Source: Candidatus Edwardsiibacteriota bacterium
GTDB taxonomy: Bacteria; Edwardsbacteria; AC1; EtOH8
Direction: 5' to 3'
Length of the DNA: 64,000 nucleotides
NCBI GenBank assembly: GCA_020053305.1
Contig: JAGVNJ010000067.1
Span: 1 to 64,000, forward strand
Shown here: piece by piece, positions 7,309 to 16,400 of the stretch
How positions within the stretch are numbered: the stretch's first letter is position 1
Layout: each line of letters opens with the position of its first letter
The notes under the pieces: model-generated
What the model was told of the DNA's origin: nothing
What the model saw: the letters and a program-made list of their open reading frames with translations, nothing else
Database searches by the model: none
Made by a program: the position numbers and the translations under genes

Positions 7309-8444
7309 TGGTCTTCCTGCCTCTGTCGAAGGAATGCCTTATATTGATCGCTTAAGATTCGGATGAATTTCTGCTCGAATGTTTTTTGGTCAAAAGTCTC
7401 CGCCTGTTTTCTTATGGCCCTGCTTTCAAATTGGGACTGGTTAAAACCGATAACCGCCGAAATCAAGCTCTCAGGTGTTTGTTGTTGAAATAATATACCC
7501 GTCCTGCCGTCCACAATAGTTTCTTCGCTGCCGCCTTTTCCATAGGCGATAACCGGGCGTCCGCAGGCCTGGGCCTCAACCGGGGCAATGCCGAAATCCT
7601 CCAAGGCGGGAAATATCAAGGCCCGGCAATTCTGGTAGTACTTCAGCAGCTGATCATCCGATACTTTGCCGACAAAACTGATATTCGGGCCGGCCAAGCG
7701 TTTTAGCCGGCGGCGCTCGCTCCCGTCACCGACGATTATCAGCTTCAGGTCAAGTTGATTGAACGCCTTTACCGCAATATCAATCCTTTTATGCGGCTTG
7801 AGTCTGGACACCATCAAAAAATAATCACCCCCGGTCTCCCTAATTGATGGAATGAAATAATCGGTTTTAACCGGCGGATAAACCACCGTAGCGTGGCGCC
7901 GGTAATACTTGGCAATCCTCCTCCGCACTTCCATCGAATTTGAAACATAAAAGTCCGGACGATGACAACTGCATTCGTCCCAGAGACGGACCTTGCTTAA
8001 AAACGGGATCAGAAGGAGATTGGTAATGGCATTATGTTCATGAGAAATTTGATGATACCAATCCCATACAAAACGCATGGGCGTATGCACATAACAAAGA
8101 TGGAACGTTCGGCTATCAGTTATGGCTCCCTTGGCCCAAGCATTGGAACTGGAAATAACTATATCGTAACCGTTCAGATCGAAGCTTTCTACCGCCAATG
8201 GAAATAAGGCCAATAGTTTCTGATAGTGGCGCCTGTGCCCTGGTAATCGGTTGAGAAAAGACGGACGGATATCCCAGTCGCGGAAATGACCTGGCAGCAT
8301 ATCCGGATCATGCAGCAGGGTATAGACCGGAGCCTCCGGGAAAAGCCCGTGCAATGATTCCAGAACCCTTTCGGCTCCGCCATATTGGTTCAGATAATCG
8401 TGGACGATGGCAATTTTAATATTTTTCAGAGCGACATCCATCAT
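7305..8444 (-). CDS. Glycosyltransferase family 4
   Basis: A 379-residue GT-B enzyme. The N-terminal acceptor-side segment is IAIVHDYLNQYGGAERVL and the C-terminal donor site holds the GT4 E-x7-E signature in EDFGIAPVEAQACGRPV. HTPMRFVWDWYHQ is typical of the mannosyl/glucosyl transferases that follow WcaJ/WbaP in exopolysaccharide loci. The likely place of action is the cytoplasmic face of the inner membrane, adding an early sugar to the lipid carrier. Donor sugar cannot be read from the sequence. It overlaps the priming transferase gene by 4 bases. Confidence 0.85.
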   Translation of the reverse strand: MMDVALKNIKIAIVHDYLNQYGGAERVLESLHGLFPEAPVYTLLHDPDMLPGHFRDWDIRPSFLNRLPGHRRHYQKLLALFPLAVESFDLNGYDIVISSSNAWAKGAITDSRTFHLCYVHTPMRFVWDWYHQISHEHNAITNLLLIPFLSKVRLWDECSCHRPDFYVSNSMEVRRRIAKYYRRHATVVYPPVKTDYFIPSIRETGGDYFLMVSRLKPHKRIDIAVKAFNQLDLKLIIVGDGSERRRLKRLAGPNISFVGKVSDDQLLKYYQNCRALIFPALEDFGIAPVEAQACGRPVIAYGKGGSEETIVDGRTGILFQQQTPESLISAVIGFNQSQFESRAIRKQAETFDQKTFEQKFIRILSDQYKAFLRQRQEDQ

Positions 8445-8500
8445 CAGCTCACTTAAAATTATTGCTCGATCAGGGCTTTATAAAAGCGGATCCGCGCAGG

Positions 8501-9973
8501 TTAAAAATTGATTATCCCCTGAGAAAAATTGAAACCCAAACCCAACCCTGCCAGCCATTGACTGCGGGATTGGCCAGGGATATTATTGCAGTTTTGGCTG
8601 TTTTCATAGCTCCACAGTCCGAAGACGCTGGTCAACCGGTTCTGATTTAAAATCTTTATAGCCAAGGTCTGCCATTCCAGATTAATCTGACAGCCCACTG
8701 TCCTCTCCACCACTCCGGTGGGGAAGGTCTGGTGCCAGGTTGAATCATGCCCCCAGGGCTCAGTCCAGGGGTCTTCGATATTTACCTGCCCCTTTCGTTT
8801 ATAAAATACCTCGGCGGATCCGGTCCAGGCTGAAGAATTCACGCTTAATCTCCATGACAACCTGTCGAAATCGTTTCCCTCTTCGGAACCGATCGGCTGG
8901 GATTCAAACAAGAAACGGTTCCAATCCTTGGCTTGATTGTATGTCCATCCGGTGATCATCCGGTAGGAAAGCGATGTAGTGACAAAGCAGGGACGGGATA
9001 TAATCGCCCAATCGGCCTGCAGGCCGAATCCGGCTTCGGTCGGTTCCAGATCCCCGGCGGTTTTCCTTTCTATCTGGAAATCGTCAATGGTTATCTCCCC
9101 GGATAATCTGAAAGGGGGCTTTACAATTTTAAAATCGGCATTCCAGATAACATTATCGTCAAATTCACGGTTGATCTGCTCTCCTTGGTAAAGATATAAG
9201 GGAATAAGATAATATAGCTCTACATTCCGCCCCGGCCCGCCATAGATCACATATTCATTGAATCCCAATTGAACCGAGTTAAAAGATATTTCAGCCCGGT
9301 GCCCGGCCAGATAACGGTTGACAAAAACGCTGTCCTTAAGCCAGCCATCAAGTTTACCGACAAATCCGTAAAGCTTCAAGTGATCCCCCAGGGTCACGCC
9401 CCCCTGAATATTCTCGTAAGGATCCCGGCCCGAGAGCGTCAGTCCCAGTCCGCAGTTAAGACGGTCCTTGCCGATCTGGAAAAAACCTTTATCGCCCGAC
9501 CACCTTACGTAAACCTGCCCGGTCTTGGCCTTGACCCCGCGCCACTGATACCCGTAATAATTTGCAGAAAGATCGTCCCCCGATATTCCTTCATATACGG
9601 CGGCGGATGACCACCGTCCGGAGCCCAGCAGCATTCCGCCGTGAAATTCTCCGACGGTTGATAATTTATTTTTGTTTTTAAGAAGCTGGGCCTCAACTTG
9701 GCCGAAAAGGCGCATTTGTTCACTGCCGGAATACGGCAACCCCAGTTCCCGATAACGGGAGACCAACGTTTCTCTGGTCGAATCGGGGATTGATAGATAT
9801 TGGCGGTAGGTCAGCGGACCGTACAAACTGGCCGGCTGGACCAAGCCCCGCAATTCAAGATCAAAGTAATATGAACTGAATTTATCGTCAATGATTGTGA
9901 AATCGGCCGCCGTTATGCTTGACGCAATAAACAACAGCAACGCGGGCAGAATTAATAATCTATATTTGGTCAT
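8501..9973 (-). CDS. Wzi-like capsule assembly outer-membrane protein
   Basis: A 490-residue protein with a signal peptide (LLILPALLLFIASSITAADF) and a body rich in alternating aromatic/polar strands, ending in GLGFNFSQGIINF with a terminal aromatic residue as in outer-membrane barrels. The early LRGLVQPASLYGPLTYRQYL segment and GGPGRNVELYYLIP resemble the Caps_assemb_Wzi family, which helps anchor capsule to the cell surface. Its place inside a Wzx/Wzy locus supports this. The match is by overall pattern rather than a strict motif. It is preceded by an orphan coding tail (9998-10132). Confidence 0.65.
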   Translation of the reverse strand: MTKYRLLILPALLLFIASSITAADFTIIDDKFSSYYFDLELRGLVQPASLYGPLTYRQYLSIPDSTRETLVSRYRELGLPYSGSEQMRLFGQVEAQLLKNKNKLSTVGEFHGGMLLGSGRWSSAAVYEGISGDDLSANYYGYQWRGVKAKTGQVYVRWSGDKGFFQIGKDRLNCGLGLTLSGRDPYENIQGGVTLGDHLKLYGFVGKLDGWLKDSVFVNRYLAGHRAEISFNSVQLGFNEYVIYGGPGRNVELYYLIPLYLYQGEQINREFDDNVIWNADFKIVKPPFRLSGEITIDDFQIERKTAGDLEPTEAGFGLQADWAIISRPCFVTTSLSYRMITGWTYNQAKDWNRFLFESQPIGSEEGNDFDRLSWRLSVNSSAWTGSAEVFYKRKGQVNIEDPWTEPWGHDSTWHQTFPTGVVERTVGCQINLEWQTLAIKILNQNRLTSVFGLWSYENSQNCNNIPGQSRSQWLAGLGLGFNFSQGIINF

Positions 9974-9997
9974 AATTCAAATGATTATATTTATTGT

Positions 9998-10132
9998 TTA
10001 TGGGAGGCGCCCGATGTTTTTCATCAGGATGCTATAACCCTGGCGTGATTCGATATTTCTCCCAAGCCGTGGCCCGGTTTGATCCCATTCTGGCAGCTGA
10101 TCTATTTTCCTCTTCAGGTATCCGTTTTGGGT
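9998..10132 (-). pseudogene. Orphan coding-like 3' tail of unknown gene
   Basis: Directly after the stop of the WcaI-like gene the same frame stays open for 44 codons and ends in TAA at 10000-9998. The translation looks protein-like (LKRKIDQLPEWDQTGPRLG, then RNIESRQGYSILMKNIGRLP) but has no start or domain that I recognise. It looks like the 3' end of a gene whose front was lost. It could also be chance open frame. Confidence 0.4.
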
Positions 10133-11371
10133 TTATGACGTAAGGGCCAGACACCTTTGTTCGAATTCTTCGAGAATAACATTTTTATTAAGTTTTTCCC
10201 GGGCAAAACGCCGGGCATTATCCTTGAATTCTTTTCGCAAGTTCATGTCTTGTGCCAAACGTTCTATGCCCAAAGCCAAGGCCCCGGATGATTCCGGTTC
10301 GATAACCAATCCCAGGCGGTTTTCCTCCACAATTTTATGCAAGGCGGTCCCGGCATCGGCCGTTACTAAGGCTGCCCCGCCGGCGGCAAAGATCCCGGTC
10401 AGTTTCGATGGCATGGCCAGGTCGGCCACCCCTCTTTTCTGAAGAACCAAATGAATATCCCCCGATGCCAATAGCACCGGCAGCCTTTCGACGGGCTGAA
10501 GAGGCTTGAATATTATATTGTCCAGTTTTCGATCAGCCGCCGCCTGCATCAACTCACTTTTAGCCGCGCCCTCTCCCGCAATGATGAACAATATCTGTGA
10601 ATGTTTTTCTTTGAAGTCCCCGGCAACCGAGAACAACAGCTCCAGCCCCTGCTTCTTCCCGATGTTTCCGGCATATAATACCACTATCCTGTTTGCGGCA
10701 ATGTTCCATTCGGCCCGCAACGACTGATCAATACTTAAAGGTACAATTTTATCTGTGTCAACCCAATTGGGGAAAAGGACCGCTTTTGTCGGCTCAACTC
10801 CGCGGCTGATTAATTTGGCCACCATGGCGTCTGATATGCTGGATACAAGGTTATATTTATTCATGATCCAGCGTTCAAAGGTTATCAGGCCTTTTAAGAT
10901 CAATGAACCCTTTACCAAACCCAATCCAAAGGCGGCATCGATCTCGAAATCCTGAAGATGCAGCCAAGTGCGTGATCCGGATAACCCGGCGCCCAGCAAA
11001 GTTGGCGGCACGGTAAAAAATGTCGGTTCGACGGCCCAGATCATATCTGGTTTCCAGCCGATTGATTTTACCAGCATAACCGGCAGGCTGCTCAACATGA
11101 AAGACAGCAAGTGGAATATTCGCTTCAGGCCATTGGGCTTGCTGGGGACCCAAAGGGGGCAGCGGTAAATTTTCACTTTGCCCCGGCATTCAGTCCGGTA
11201 TCGCCATCCCGAATAGTCATCTTGGATACGCCAGCCGGGGTAATACGGCGGAGAGGTAATGACCTCAATCTGGTGCCCCCGTTCTGCCAGCCATTCCGCC
11301 ATTTCGCCGGTATATTTCCCGATCCCGGTCAACTCCGGCCAGAAATTTATTCCGTATATTAAGATCTTCAC
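10133..11371 (-). CDS. WcaI-like glycosyltransferase (GT4)
   Basis: A 412-residue GT-B glycosyltransferase. MKILIYGINFWPELTGIGKY and MAEWLAERGHQIEVITSPPY are strongly characteristic of the WcaI group (colanic-acid type transferases, probably fucosyl in E. coli). The middle has VLYAGNIGKKQGLELL and the donor side AMPSKLTGIFAAGGAALVTA. It adds a sugar to the growing lipid-linked repeat unit. The actual donor here is unknown. The stop of the methyltransferase gene upstream overlaps its start by 4 bases. Confidence 0.85.
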   Translation of the reverse strand: MKILIYGINFWPELTGIGKYTGEMAEWLAERGHQIEVITSPPYYPGWRIQDDYSGWRYRTECRGKVKIYRCPLWVPSKPNGLKRIFHLLSFMLSSLPVMLVKSIGWKPDMIWAVEPTFFTVPPTLLGAGLSGSRTWLHLQDFEIDAAFGLGLVKGSLILKGLITFERWIMNKYNLVSSISDAMVAKLISRGVEPTKAVLFPNWVDTDKIVPLSIDQSLRAEWNIAANRIVVLYAGNIGKKQGLELLFSVAGDFKEKHSQILFIIAGEGAAKSELMQAAADRKLDNIIFKPLQPVERLPVLLASGDIHLVLQKRGVADLAMPSKLTGIFAAGGAALVTADAGTALHKIVEENRLGLVIEPESSGALALGIERLAQDMNLRKEFKDNARRFAREKLNKNVILEEFEQRCLALTS

Positions 11372-12315
11372 GGGGTCGTCTTCTTATTAGCTTTGACCAC
11401 CAGGCAGTCGCCCCTCTTGACCCTGTTTCCCAGCCACAGGACGGGGGAAAAAAGCAATCTGGTCAGAAACATTGTTATCCCCACCAGCCAGAAAGAGCGC
11501 ATTTGTTGGGTAATCCTTCCCTGTCGGGCAAACAACTGTGCGATAAAAGATTGTGTTACCCAGAGCGCCGGGGTCTCATTTTTCAGCGAGACAACCTCAA
11601 ACCCCGTCTCTTCCAATACTTGAGTTAAGGTCTCTTGTGAAAAATGGGAAACATGAAACGGCGGATGCCAGTTTATCCAATGTCGCCCGAATAATTTTCT
11701 ATACCAGCTTTGGCTGTTGGGGCAACTTATCCAAACCTGGCCACCGGGCTTTAGCTGCTCCCTGATGCTTGCCAGCATGTCCGCCGGGGCCAATGAGTGC
11801 TCCAAGACATTGGTAAGCACAACAATGTCGTATGTTTCCGAAGTTTGAAAACTATCCAAAGAATCAGCGTGCACCTTAAACCCCAGAGACCGGGCAGCCC
11901 GGGCTGCCACCGGGTTTATCTCCAGCCCCTCGGCAGTAAAGCCGTTTTTTTGATAAACCGCCAATCCCCGCCCTTCGTTGCATCCCACATCCAAAAGCCG
12001 CCCCCTGCCCTTGACCCGGTAAAAAGCGATATCACCATCAATAAACATCCAAAAGCTGTAGAGAAAAGACGACAGAAATATTTGCCGGCGTTGCCGGTAT
12101 TTTGGACTATCGGCTCCCTGAAAATTGTAGTGCCCCTCATAGAATTTTTTCAGCTGGTCATTGTCCGGTCGGGGAAACAGCTGTTCCAAACCGCAAGAGC
12201 TGCATTTGCCGACAGCGTAAAATCCCTTTATCCCGAATCTGGTGTCGAACACATTTTTAACCGTTATCTCAGTTTTGCTACCGCATATCAAGCACATGTT
12301 TTCCGGTGAAGTCAT
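11368..12315 (-). CDS. Class I SAM-dependent methyltransferase with N-terminal zinc ribbon
   Basis: A 315-residue methyltransferase. The N-terminus has a CxxC...CxxC pair (CLICG and CSSCG) like the zinc-ribbon group found in sugar-modifying loci. The SAM-binding loop is LLDVGCNEGRGL, with VVLTNVLEHSL as the post-II region. The C-terminal part is hydrophobic (FWLVGITMFLTRLLFSPVLWL), suggesting membrane association. It probably methylates a sugar or a lipid-linked glycan; the target is not visible. It overlaps both neighbouring genes by 4 bases. Confidence 0.8.
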   Translation of the reverse strand: MTSPENMCLICGSKTEITVKNVFDTRFGIKGFYAVGKCSSCGLEQLFPRPDNDQLKKFYEGHYNFQGADSPKYRQRRQIFLSSFLYSFWMFIDGDIAFYRVKGRGRLLDVGCNEGRGLAVYQKNGFTAEGLEINPVAARAARSLGFKVHADSLDSFQTSETYDIVVLTNVLEHSLAPADMLASIREQLKPGGQVWISCPNSQSWYRKLFGRHWINWHPPFHVSHFSQETLTQVLEETGFEVVSLKNETPALWVTQSFIAQLFARQGRITQQMRSFWLVGITMFLTRLLFSPVLWLGNRVKRGDCLVVKANKKTTP

Positions 12316-13205
12316 TTTTCTATATATTCCTTATATTTTTCATAAAGCGGAGAATTCTTATCCTTTAGCTCATTTAATTTCAGGCTGATCTGGTAATCAT
12401 AAAAGGCATGCAACATTGAAAAGCGGAATCCTATCCTGCCGTCCAAAAATCCAAACTTAAAAAAATACATCCAAATGAACTTAAAAAATGGTCGGGCCGG
12501 GATATAGCGATAGGCTATATTTTTTAAATACCGGCGCTTGGCCGGCCCCCGGGAAAACAGTGTCGGCTGGATGGTTTCTTTATCACCGACAGCGATAAGC
12601 GTTCGATAGATCTCCACTGCCTCCATGCTGGAGTAAGTATTATGGCGGTCAAAATACCTTTCGATACCCTTGTAATCATAGTGTATTAAATGATTTTTCA
12701 AGAAACCGGCTGATCCGTCCAGCAACATATGTTCATGGACTATCCGGTTCTCATACCGGGCACTGCCGATTTTTATCAACCGCAGCTGCCAGTCGGGATA
12801 CCAGCCGCCAAACCGGATCCATTTGCCGGCAAACATATTCTGGCGGGCAACATAGTATCCATTGTGTTCGGACGGCCCCGCCAGGAGCGATTCGATCTCC
12901 CTGGCCAATTTTAAGCTTACTCTTTCATCGGCATCTACTATCAGTAGCCAGCTGTTTTTAAAATCGATATGATCAATTGCCCAGTTTTTATGAGCGGCAA
13001 AATTATCGAACTGCCGCTGAAAGACCCTGGCCCCAAGTTTCTCGGCCATGCTGGCAGTGGCATCGGTGCTGAAGGAATCCAAAACGACCAAGTCACTAGC
13101 CCATCCAAGGTTTTCTAAGCAATGAATTATATTCCTCTCTTCGTTTCTTGTTATGACTAGAATAGAGATTGGCGCTTGTTTATTATTTAATATTTGATTT
13201 GTCAT
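12312..13205 (-). CDS. Glycosyltransferase family 2 (WaaE/KdtX-like)
   Basis: A 297-residue GT-A enzyme. ISILVITRNEERNI opens the nucleotide-binding fold, VLDSFSTDAT follows, and DADERVS is the DxD-type metal motif. WIRFGGWYPDWQLRLIK is typical of the lipopolysaccharide-core beta-glycosyltransferase group (WaaE/KdtX-like). The acceptor is probably the lipid-linked repeat unit. The C-terminus contains a hydrophobic FFKFIWMYFFKFGFLDG segment. Its stop overlaps the next gene by 4 bases. Confidence 0.85.
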   Translation of the reverse strand: MTNQILNNKQAPISILVITRNEERNIIHCLENLGWASDLVVLDSFSTDATASMAEKLGARVFQRQFDNFAAHKNWAIDHIDFKNSWLLIVDADERVSLKLAREIESLLAGPSEHNGYYVARQNMFAGKWIRFGGWYPDWQLRLIKIGSARYENRIVHEHMLLDGSAGFLKNHLIHYDYKGIERYFDRHNTYSSMEAVEIYRTLIAVGDKETIQPTLFSRGPAKRRYLKNIAYRYIPARPFFKFIWMYFFKFGFLDGRIGFRFSMLHAFYDYQISLKLNELKDKNSPLYEKYKEYIEK

Positions 13206-13208
13206 TTT

Positions 13209-13847
13209 TTATGGTTTTCGTGCCGTGGCAATCATCGCTTTCCATAATAATGGAGCGCGACCAGCATATTTGAACTCTACATTTCTGAATCCCGCTTCTT
13301 TTAAAAGGAGTTTTAATGTCCGCGGGGAGAAGAATTTAATGTGCCCCCCTTGCCAGTTAACCGTATGATGAAAATCCCACTTGTTAAATAAGGCAATAGC
13401 CAGGTTTTTCAAATATCCATGATAGGGAGTAGTTAACACTATTTTTCCCCCAGAGGAAAGAGATTTAAAGATATTATCAATAAACATTTTGGGATTATAA
13501 AGATGTTCAATAACCTCAACCGATATTATCAAATCAATATTTATTGCGATATCATCAAGATTATCATAAGCAGATCTTACCTCAAATTTAACATTTTGAT
13601 ATTGCGTTTTAGCAATTTCAATCCCATCTGATGAACAATCAATACCCGTTACCTGATGCCCTTTATCAGCTATTAACGCTGCAATATAACCATTGCCGCA
13701 ACCTATATCTAAAACATTAGATGGTTTTTCAGGAAGGTGTTTGCAAATAGCCGGCCAGAGGAAGCTATGCACGAACGTAGGAGCACTATCCTTCCATCCA
13801 TAGTTAGTAATAATATTCTCTTCGTTTTTTATCATAACCGTTCTCAC
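13209..13847 (-). CDS. Class I SAM-dependent methyltransferase (UbiG-like), AT-rich
   Basis: A 212-residue methyltransferase with the SAM loop VLDIGCGNGYIAALIADKG and acidic residue at GIDCSSDG; IISVEVIEHLYNP is motif II. The gene is markedly AT-rich: hand counts of bases 13441-13560 give about 27-28% GC, against over 60% in parts of the housekeeping region, suggesting recent acquisition. I choose the GTG at 13847 because it overlaps the stop of an upstream orphan tail as GTGA, the junction style used throughout the locus; ATG at 13835 is the alternative. The methylated substrate is unknown. Confidence 0.8.
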   Translation of the reverse strand: MRTVMIKNEENIITNYGWKDSAPTFVHSFLWPAICKHLPEKPSNVLDIGCGNGYIAALIADKGHQVTGIDCSSDGIEIAKTQYQNVKFEVRSAYDNLDDIAINIDLIISVEVIEHLYNPKMFIDNIFKSLSSGGKIVLTTPYHGYLKNLAIALFNKWDFHHTVNWQGGHIKFFSPRTLKLLLKEAGFRNVEFKYAGRAPLLWKAMIATARKP

Positions 13848-13972
13848 TTATTATAAAACTTTGAAATTATCATTAGTATTTCACGGTGCTTCAACATTCC
13901 AATCAAGCATTTATAAAGATACTCGCTGATTGATATTTTCACTAACAAAATAGTCCCGAAATATTCCTTACC
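13844..13972 (-). pseudogene. Orphan coding-like 3' tail preceding the methyltransferase
   Basis: On the minus strand an open frame of about 42 codons without a start ends in TGA at 13846-13844. It reads KEYFGTILLVKISISEYLYK and then CLIGMLKHREILMIISKFYNK. The TGA overlaps the GTG of the methyltransferase as GTGA, as at true gene junctions here. This suggests that it is the 3' end of a gene whose 5' part has been replaced. The family is not recognised; a glycosyltransferase tail is possible. Confidence 0.45.
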
Positions 13973-13974
13973 GG

Positions 13975-14745
13975 TTATTTATTTTGATTAAAAGCATCTT
14001 TAAGAGTATTGGTTTCTTTGCTTATTCTTCCAAAGACGAATATTGCCGGCTTAAGAAACCCCGGGGCAAACCTTTGATGTAAAACACCAAAAAAATATGC
14101 CAGCTTTGAAAACGAAAGATAACTTGGCTCGGCTTCGTATCCATAGACGACATAATTAAAGCCGCTTTTTTTCATGATGTGTTTTAGTTTGTTGACACTG
14201 TTACATTTATAAAATGCAGGGAACACATCTTCGTCTTTCCTGCCCTCCTGAGCAATAGCCGTAACTTTTGCATGATATTTATTGGGAATAATGGTAGCCG
14301 CTATCGCAAAGTAACTCCACCGGTTGGGAGTCCGCAGGCACAAAATGCCGCCATTACGCAAAACCCGCTGGATTTCCCCAAAAAAGCGGTCGGGATTATC
14401 TATATGTTCTAAAACATTATCACAAATAATTAGATCAATAGAGTTGTCCTCAATCGGCCAGGAGTAATCCTGCATCAGACGAAATTCATCTATAAAGGGA
14501 TTTTCCTTAGCACTTAGATCGACATCAATCCCAATGACTTTTGCTGTTTTCCCCTTCAGAATTCTAAGGTTTTTTCTGAGCGTTACCTGGTCTTCTTTAA
14601 ACGACCCTCTGCCACATCCAATGTCAAGGACCACCTGCGCGGGATCAAGCAGTGAATTGACCCTGTTGTAAAATGCCACTGTCCCATCAATATCTGTAAA
14701 CCCGCCAAAACGTGATTCGGGATAGAAGCTTTCCTTATTATTCAT
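13975..14745 (-). CDS. Class I SAM-dependent methyltransferase
   Basis: A 256-residue methyltransferase with SAM loop VVLDIGCGRGSFKED, acidic loop GIDVDLSA and DLIICDNVLEHIDNP as motif II, followed by LRTPNRWSYFAIAA. It resembles the Methyltransf_11/23 proteins common in O-antigen and exopolysaccharide clusters. A good ribosome-binding site (AAGGAG, 7 bases before the ATG) supports the start at 14745. The substrate is unknown; the cluster holds six such enzymes. Confidence 0.8.
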   Translation of the reverse strand: MNNKESFYPESRFGGFTDIDGTVAFYNRVNSLLDPAQVVLDIGCGRGSFKEDQVTLRKNLRILKGKTAKVIGIDVDLSAKENPFIDEFRLMQDYSWPIEDNSIDLIICDNVLEHIDNPDRFFGEIQRVLRNGGILCLRTPNRWSYFAIAATIIPNKYHAKVTAIAQEGRKDEDVFPAFYKCNSVNKLKHIMKKSGFNYVVYGYEAEPSYLSFSKLAYFFGVLHQRFAPGFLKPAIFVFGRISKETNTLKDAFNQNK

Positions 14746-14817
14746 TTCTCGCTCCTTGTCGTAATCGGATATACTTTTATATGCCTGCGCAAAACATTTC
14801 TATTGCCGCCGCCTGGA

Positions 14818-15234
14818 TCACTTTATAATTGAAGAGTCGTCCGGCCGGATCATAATCTTAACCACGATTGCGCCCAGCGTCGCCCCGGCCAAGTTTGACG
14901 CTGCATCATGCCAGGAAAAGCTCCGAAAAGGAAGGGCTACTCCCTGAACCAATTCCAATCCAAATCCCAGGGTTCCGGCTATGGCCATTATTGCCAGCCA
15001 GTAGTTTTTTTTCAATCTGGCATTGGCTAAACCCAGCAGAATAGACAGCCCCAGGTAAGCGGCAAAGTGCAGCCACTTATCAGGCGACCAAAAATTGTTT
15101 TCCGATCGCGGCCGGAACCAGGGGTTAAGGCTGGCAAAAGTGATAATTAAAATATAACTTCCTGTTATCAACCGCCATATTTTCGGTTTAAACAACCGCT
15201 TCCTGGCATTACTCATTACGATAACATCATTCAT
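14818..15234 (-). CDS. VanZ-like family membrane protein
   Basis: A 138-residue protein with about four membrane segments. WRLITGSYILIITFASLNPW, then DKWLHFAAYLGLSILLGL and GFGLELVQ, match the VanZ-like family pattern (D-K-x-x-H-F and E-x-x-Q). The family's biochemical role is unclear; some members affect teicoplanin resistance. I choose ATG at 15234 because it overlaps the glycosyltransferase stop as ATGA; a longer frame upstream lies inside that gene. Many exopolysaccharide loci carry such a small VanZ gene. Confidence 0.75.
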   Translation of the reverse strand: MNDVIVMSNARKRLFKPKIWRLITGSYILIITFASLNPWFRPRSENNFWSPDKWLHFAAYLGLSILLGLANARLKKNYWLAIMAIAGTLGFGLELVQGVALPFRSFSWHDAASNLAGATLGAIVVKIMIRPDDSSIIK

Positions 15235-16400
15235 ACTTTGCCTAACAAGGCAAGATAGGCTTGTTCTAATTTCTGGCCGATCGTCGACCATTGATAGTTT
15301 TCTCTTACCAGCCTCTGACCGGATTGCCCCATTTGCCTGGCTGAATCCTGGTCGTTTAACAAAACAGACATGGCCTGGGCAAGAGATTCCGGCTCGGTTG
15401 GCACCACCAGACCCGCTCCGGCCCCCTTTATCTCGCGCCATATATTGACCTTATCCGATACCACCACCGGGACACCGCAGGCCAGGGCCTCCAATACCGA
15501 TATTCCGAAATTTTCGGTATAGGACGGAAGAACGAACATCTCGGCATCCCGAAAAGCGGCCAGCTTATCCCGGCCCTCCAGCATTCCGGTGAAGGTGGTT
15601 TTATCAAGCAGCTCATATTCTCTTAACCATCCCCGAACCTTTGCGCCATATCCGTCGTTGTCGGGGCCGGCAATAATCAAATGAATATCCGGAAACGCTT
15701 TCAAAGTTTTGGCAAAGGCCGGCACCAAAAGATCAAAGCCCTTTTTGAAATTCAGCCTTCCCAGGAAAAGAACCAAGCGGCTATCTCCGACCTGGGGAAA
15801 CAAACGCCGGAAAGCACCGGGCGGCGGCAATTTTTCATATTCAGCCCAATTCAATCCATTGGGGACAACTATTCCCGGAGAGTTAAAAACATACGGCTTG
15901 GCCAGCAGCATCTCCTCTTCGGTGGTATAGTGAAGGGCCGCGGCACCCTTGATATTTCGATTTTCGAACAGCAACTCCATAATTCTTTTTCTCAGGCGAT
16001 GCCGCTGGTAAAGGTAGGGATCCAAGGTCCCATGGGGCCGGATAATATACGGCACCCGGTATTTGCGGCAGACCCGACCGGTTATCAAATCGTGAAATAG
16101 ATATAAGGAATGGATATGTACAATATCGTATAAAGCTAAATCGCGCTTGATGGCACGGGCCAGGGGCAAAGACGTCCCCCAGAATTTCGGAGGCTGAATG
16201 GGAAAATATTTGAACTCAACGCCGCCATCAATCACCGGGCTCTCAAGCGAAACCGGCAGGACATCATCGCCATCCTGATTGGTGGTATATATACTCACCT
16301 TGTGTCCCCTAGCAGCTACCGCCCGGGCCATCTCTATGCAGGCTTTGGATGGCCCGCCGTAACGAGGAGCCAGATTGGCAATAACATGCAGGATATTCAT
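15231..16400 (-). CDS. Glycosyltransferase family 4
   Basis: A 389-residue GT-B protein. The N-terminal APRYGGPSKACIEMARAVAA glycine-rich loop is typical for GT4, and the donor half contains FLGRLNFKKGFDLL and the E-x7-E site ENFGISVLEALACGVPV. It should transfer a hexose to the lipid-linked oligosaccharide at the cytoplasmic face of the membrane. Sugar specificity is unknown. Both ends overlap neighbours by 4 bases. Confidence 0.87.
   Translation of the reverse strand: MNILHVIANLAPRYGGPSKACIEMARAVAARGHKVSIYTTNQDGDDVLPVSLESPVIDGGVEFKYFPIQPPKFWGTSLPLARAIKRDLALYDIVHIHSLYLFHDLITGRVCRKYRVPYIIRPHGTLDPYLYQRHRLRKRIMELLFENRNIKGAAALHYTTEEEMLLAKPYVFNSPGIVVPNGLNWAEYEKLPPPGAFRRLFPQVGDSRLVLFLGRLNFKKGFDLLVPAFAKTLKAFPDIHLIIAGPDNDGYGAKVRGWLREYELLDKTTFTGMLEGRDKLAAFRDAEMFVLPSYTENFGISVLEALACGVPVVVSDKVNIWREIKGAGAGLVVPTEPESLAQAMSVLLNDQDSARQMGQSGQRLVRENYQWSTIGQKLEQAYLALLGKV

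Noticed and set aside
14775-14821. 14-codon frame starting with GTG that overlaps the VanZ stop
   Set aside because: Too short to judge; although it has a GTGA junction, there is no further evidence.
15235-15441. N-terminal extension of the VanZ-like protein by 69 residues
   Set aside because: It is the shifted frame of the upstream glycosyltransferase; the ATGA junction at 15231-15234 marks the true start.
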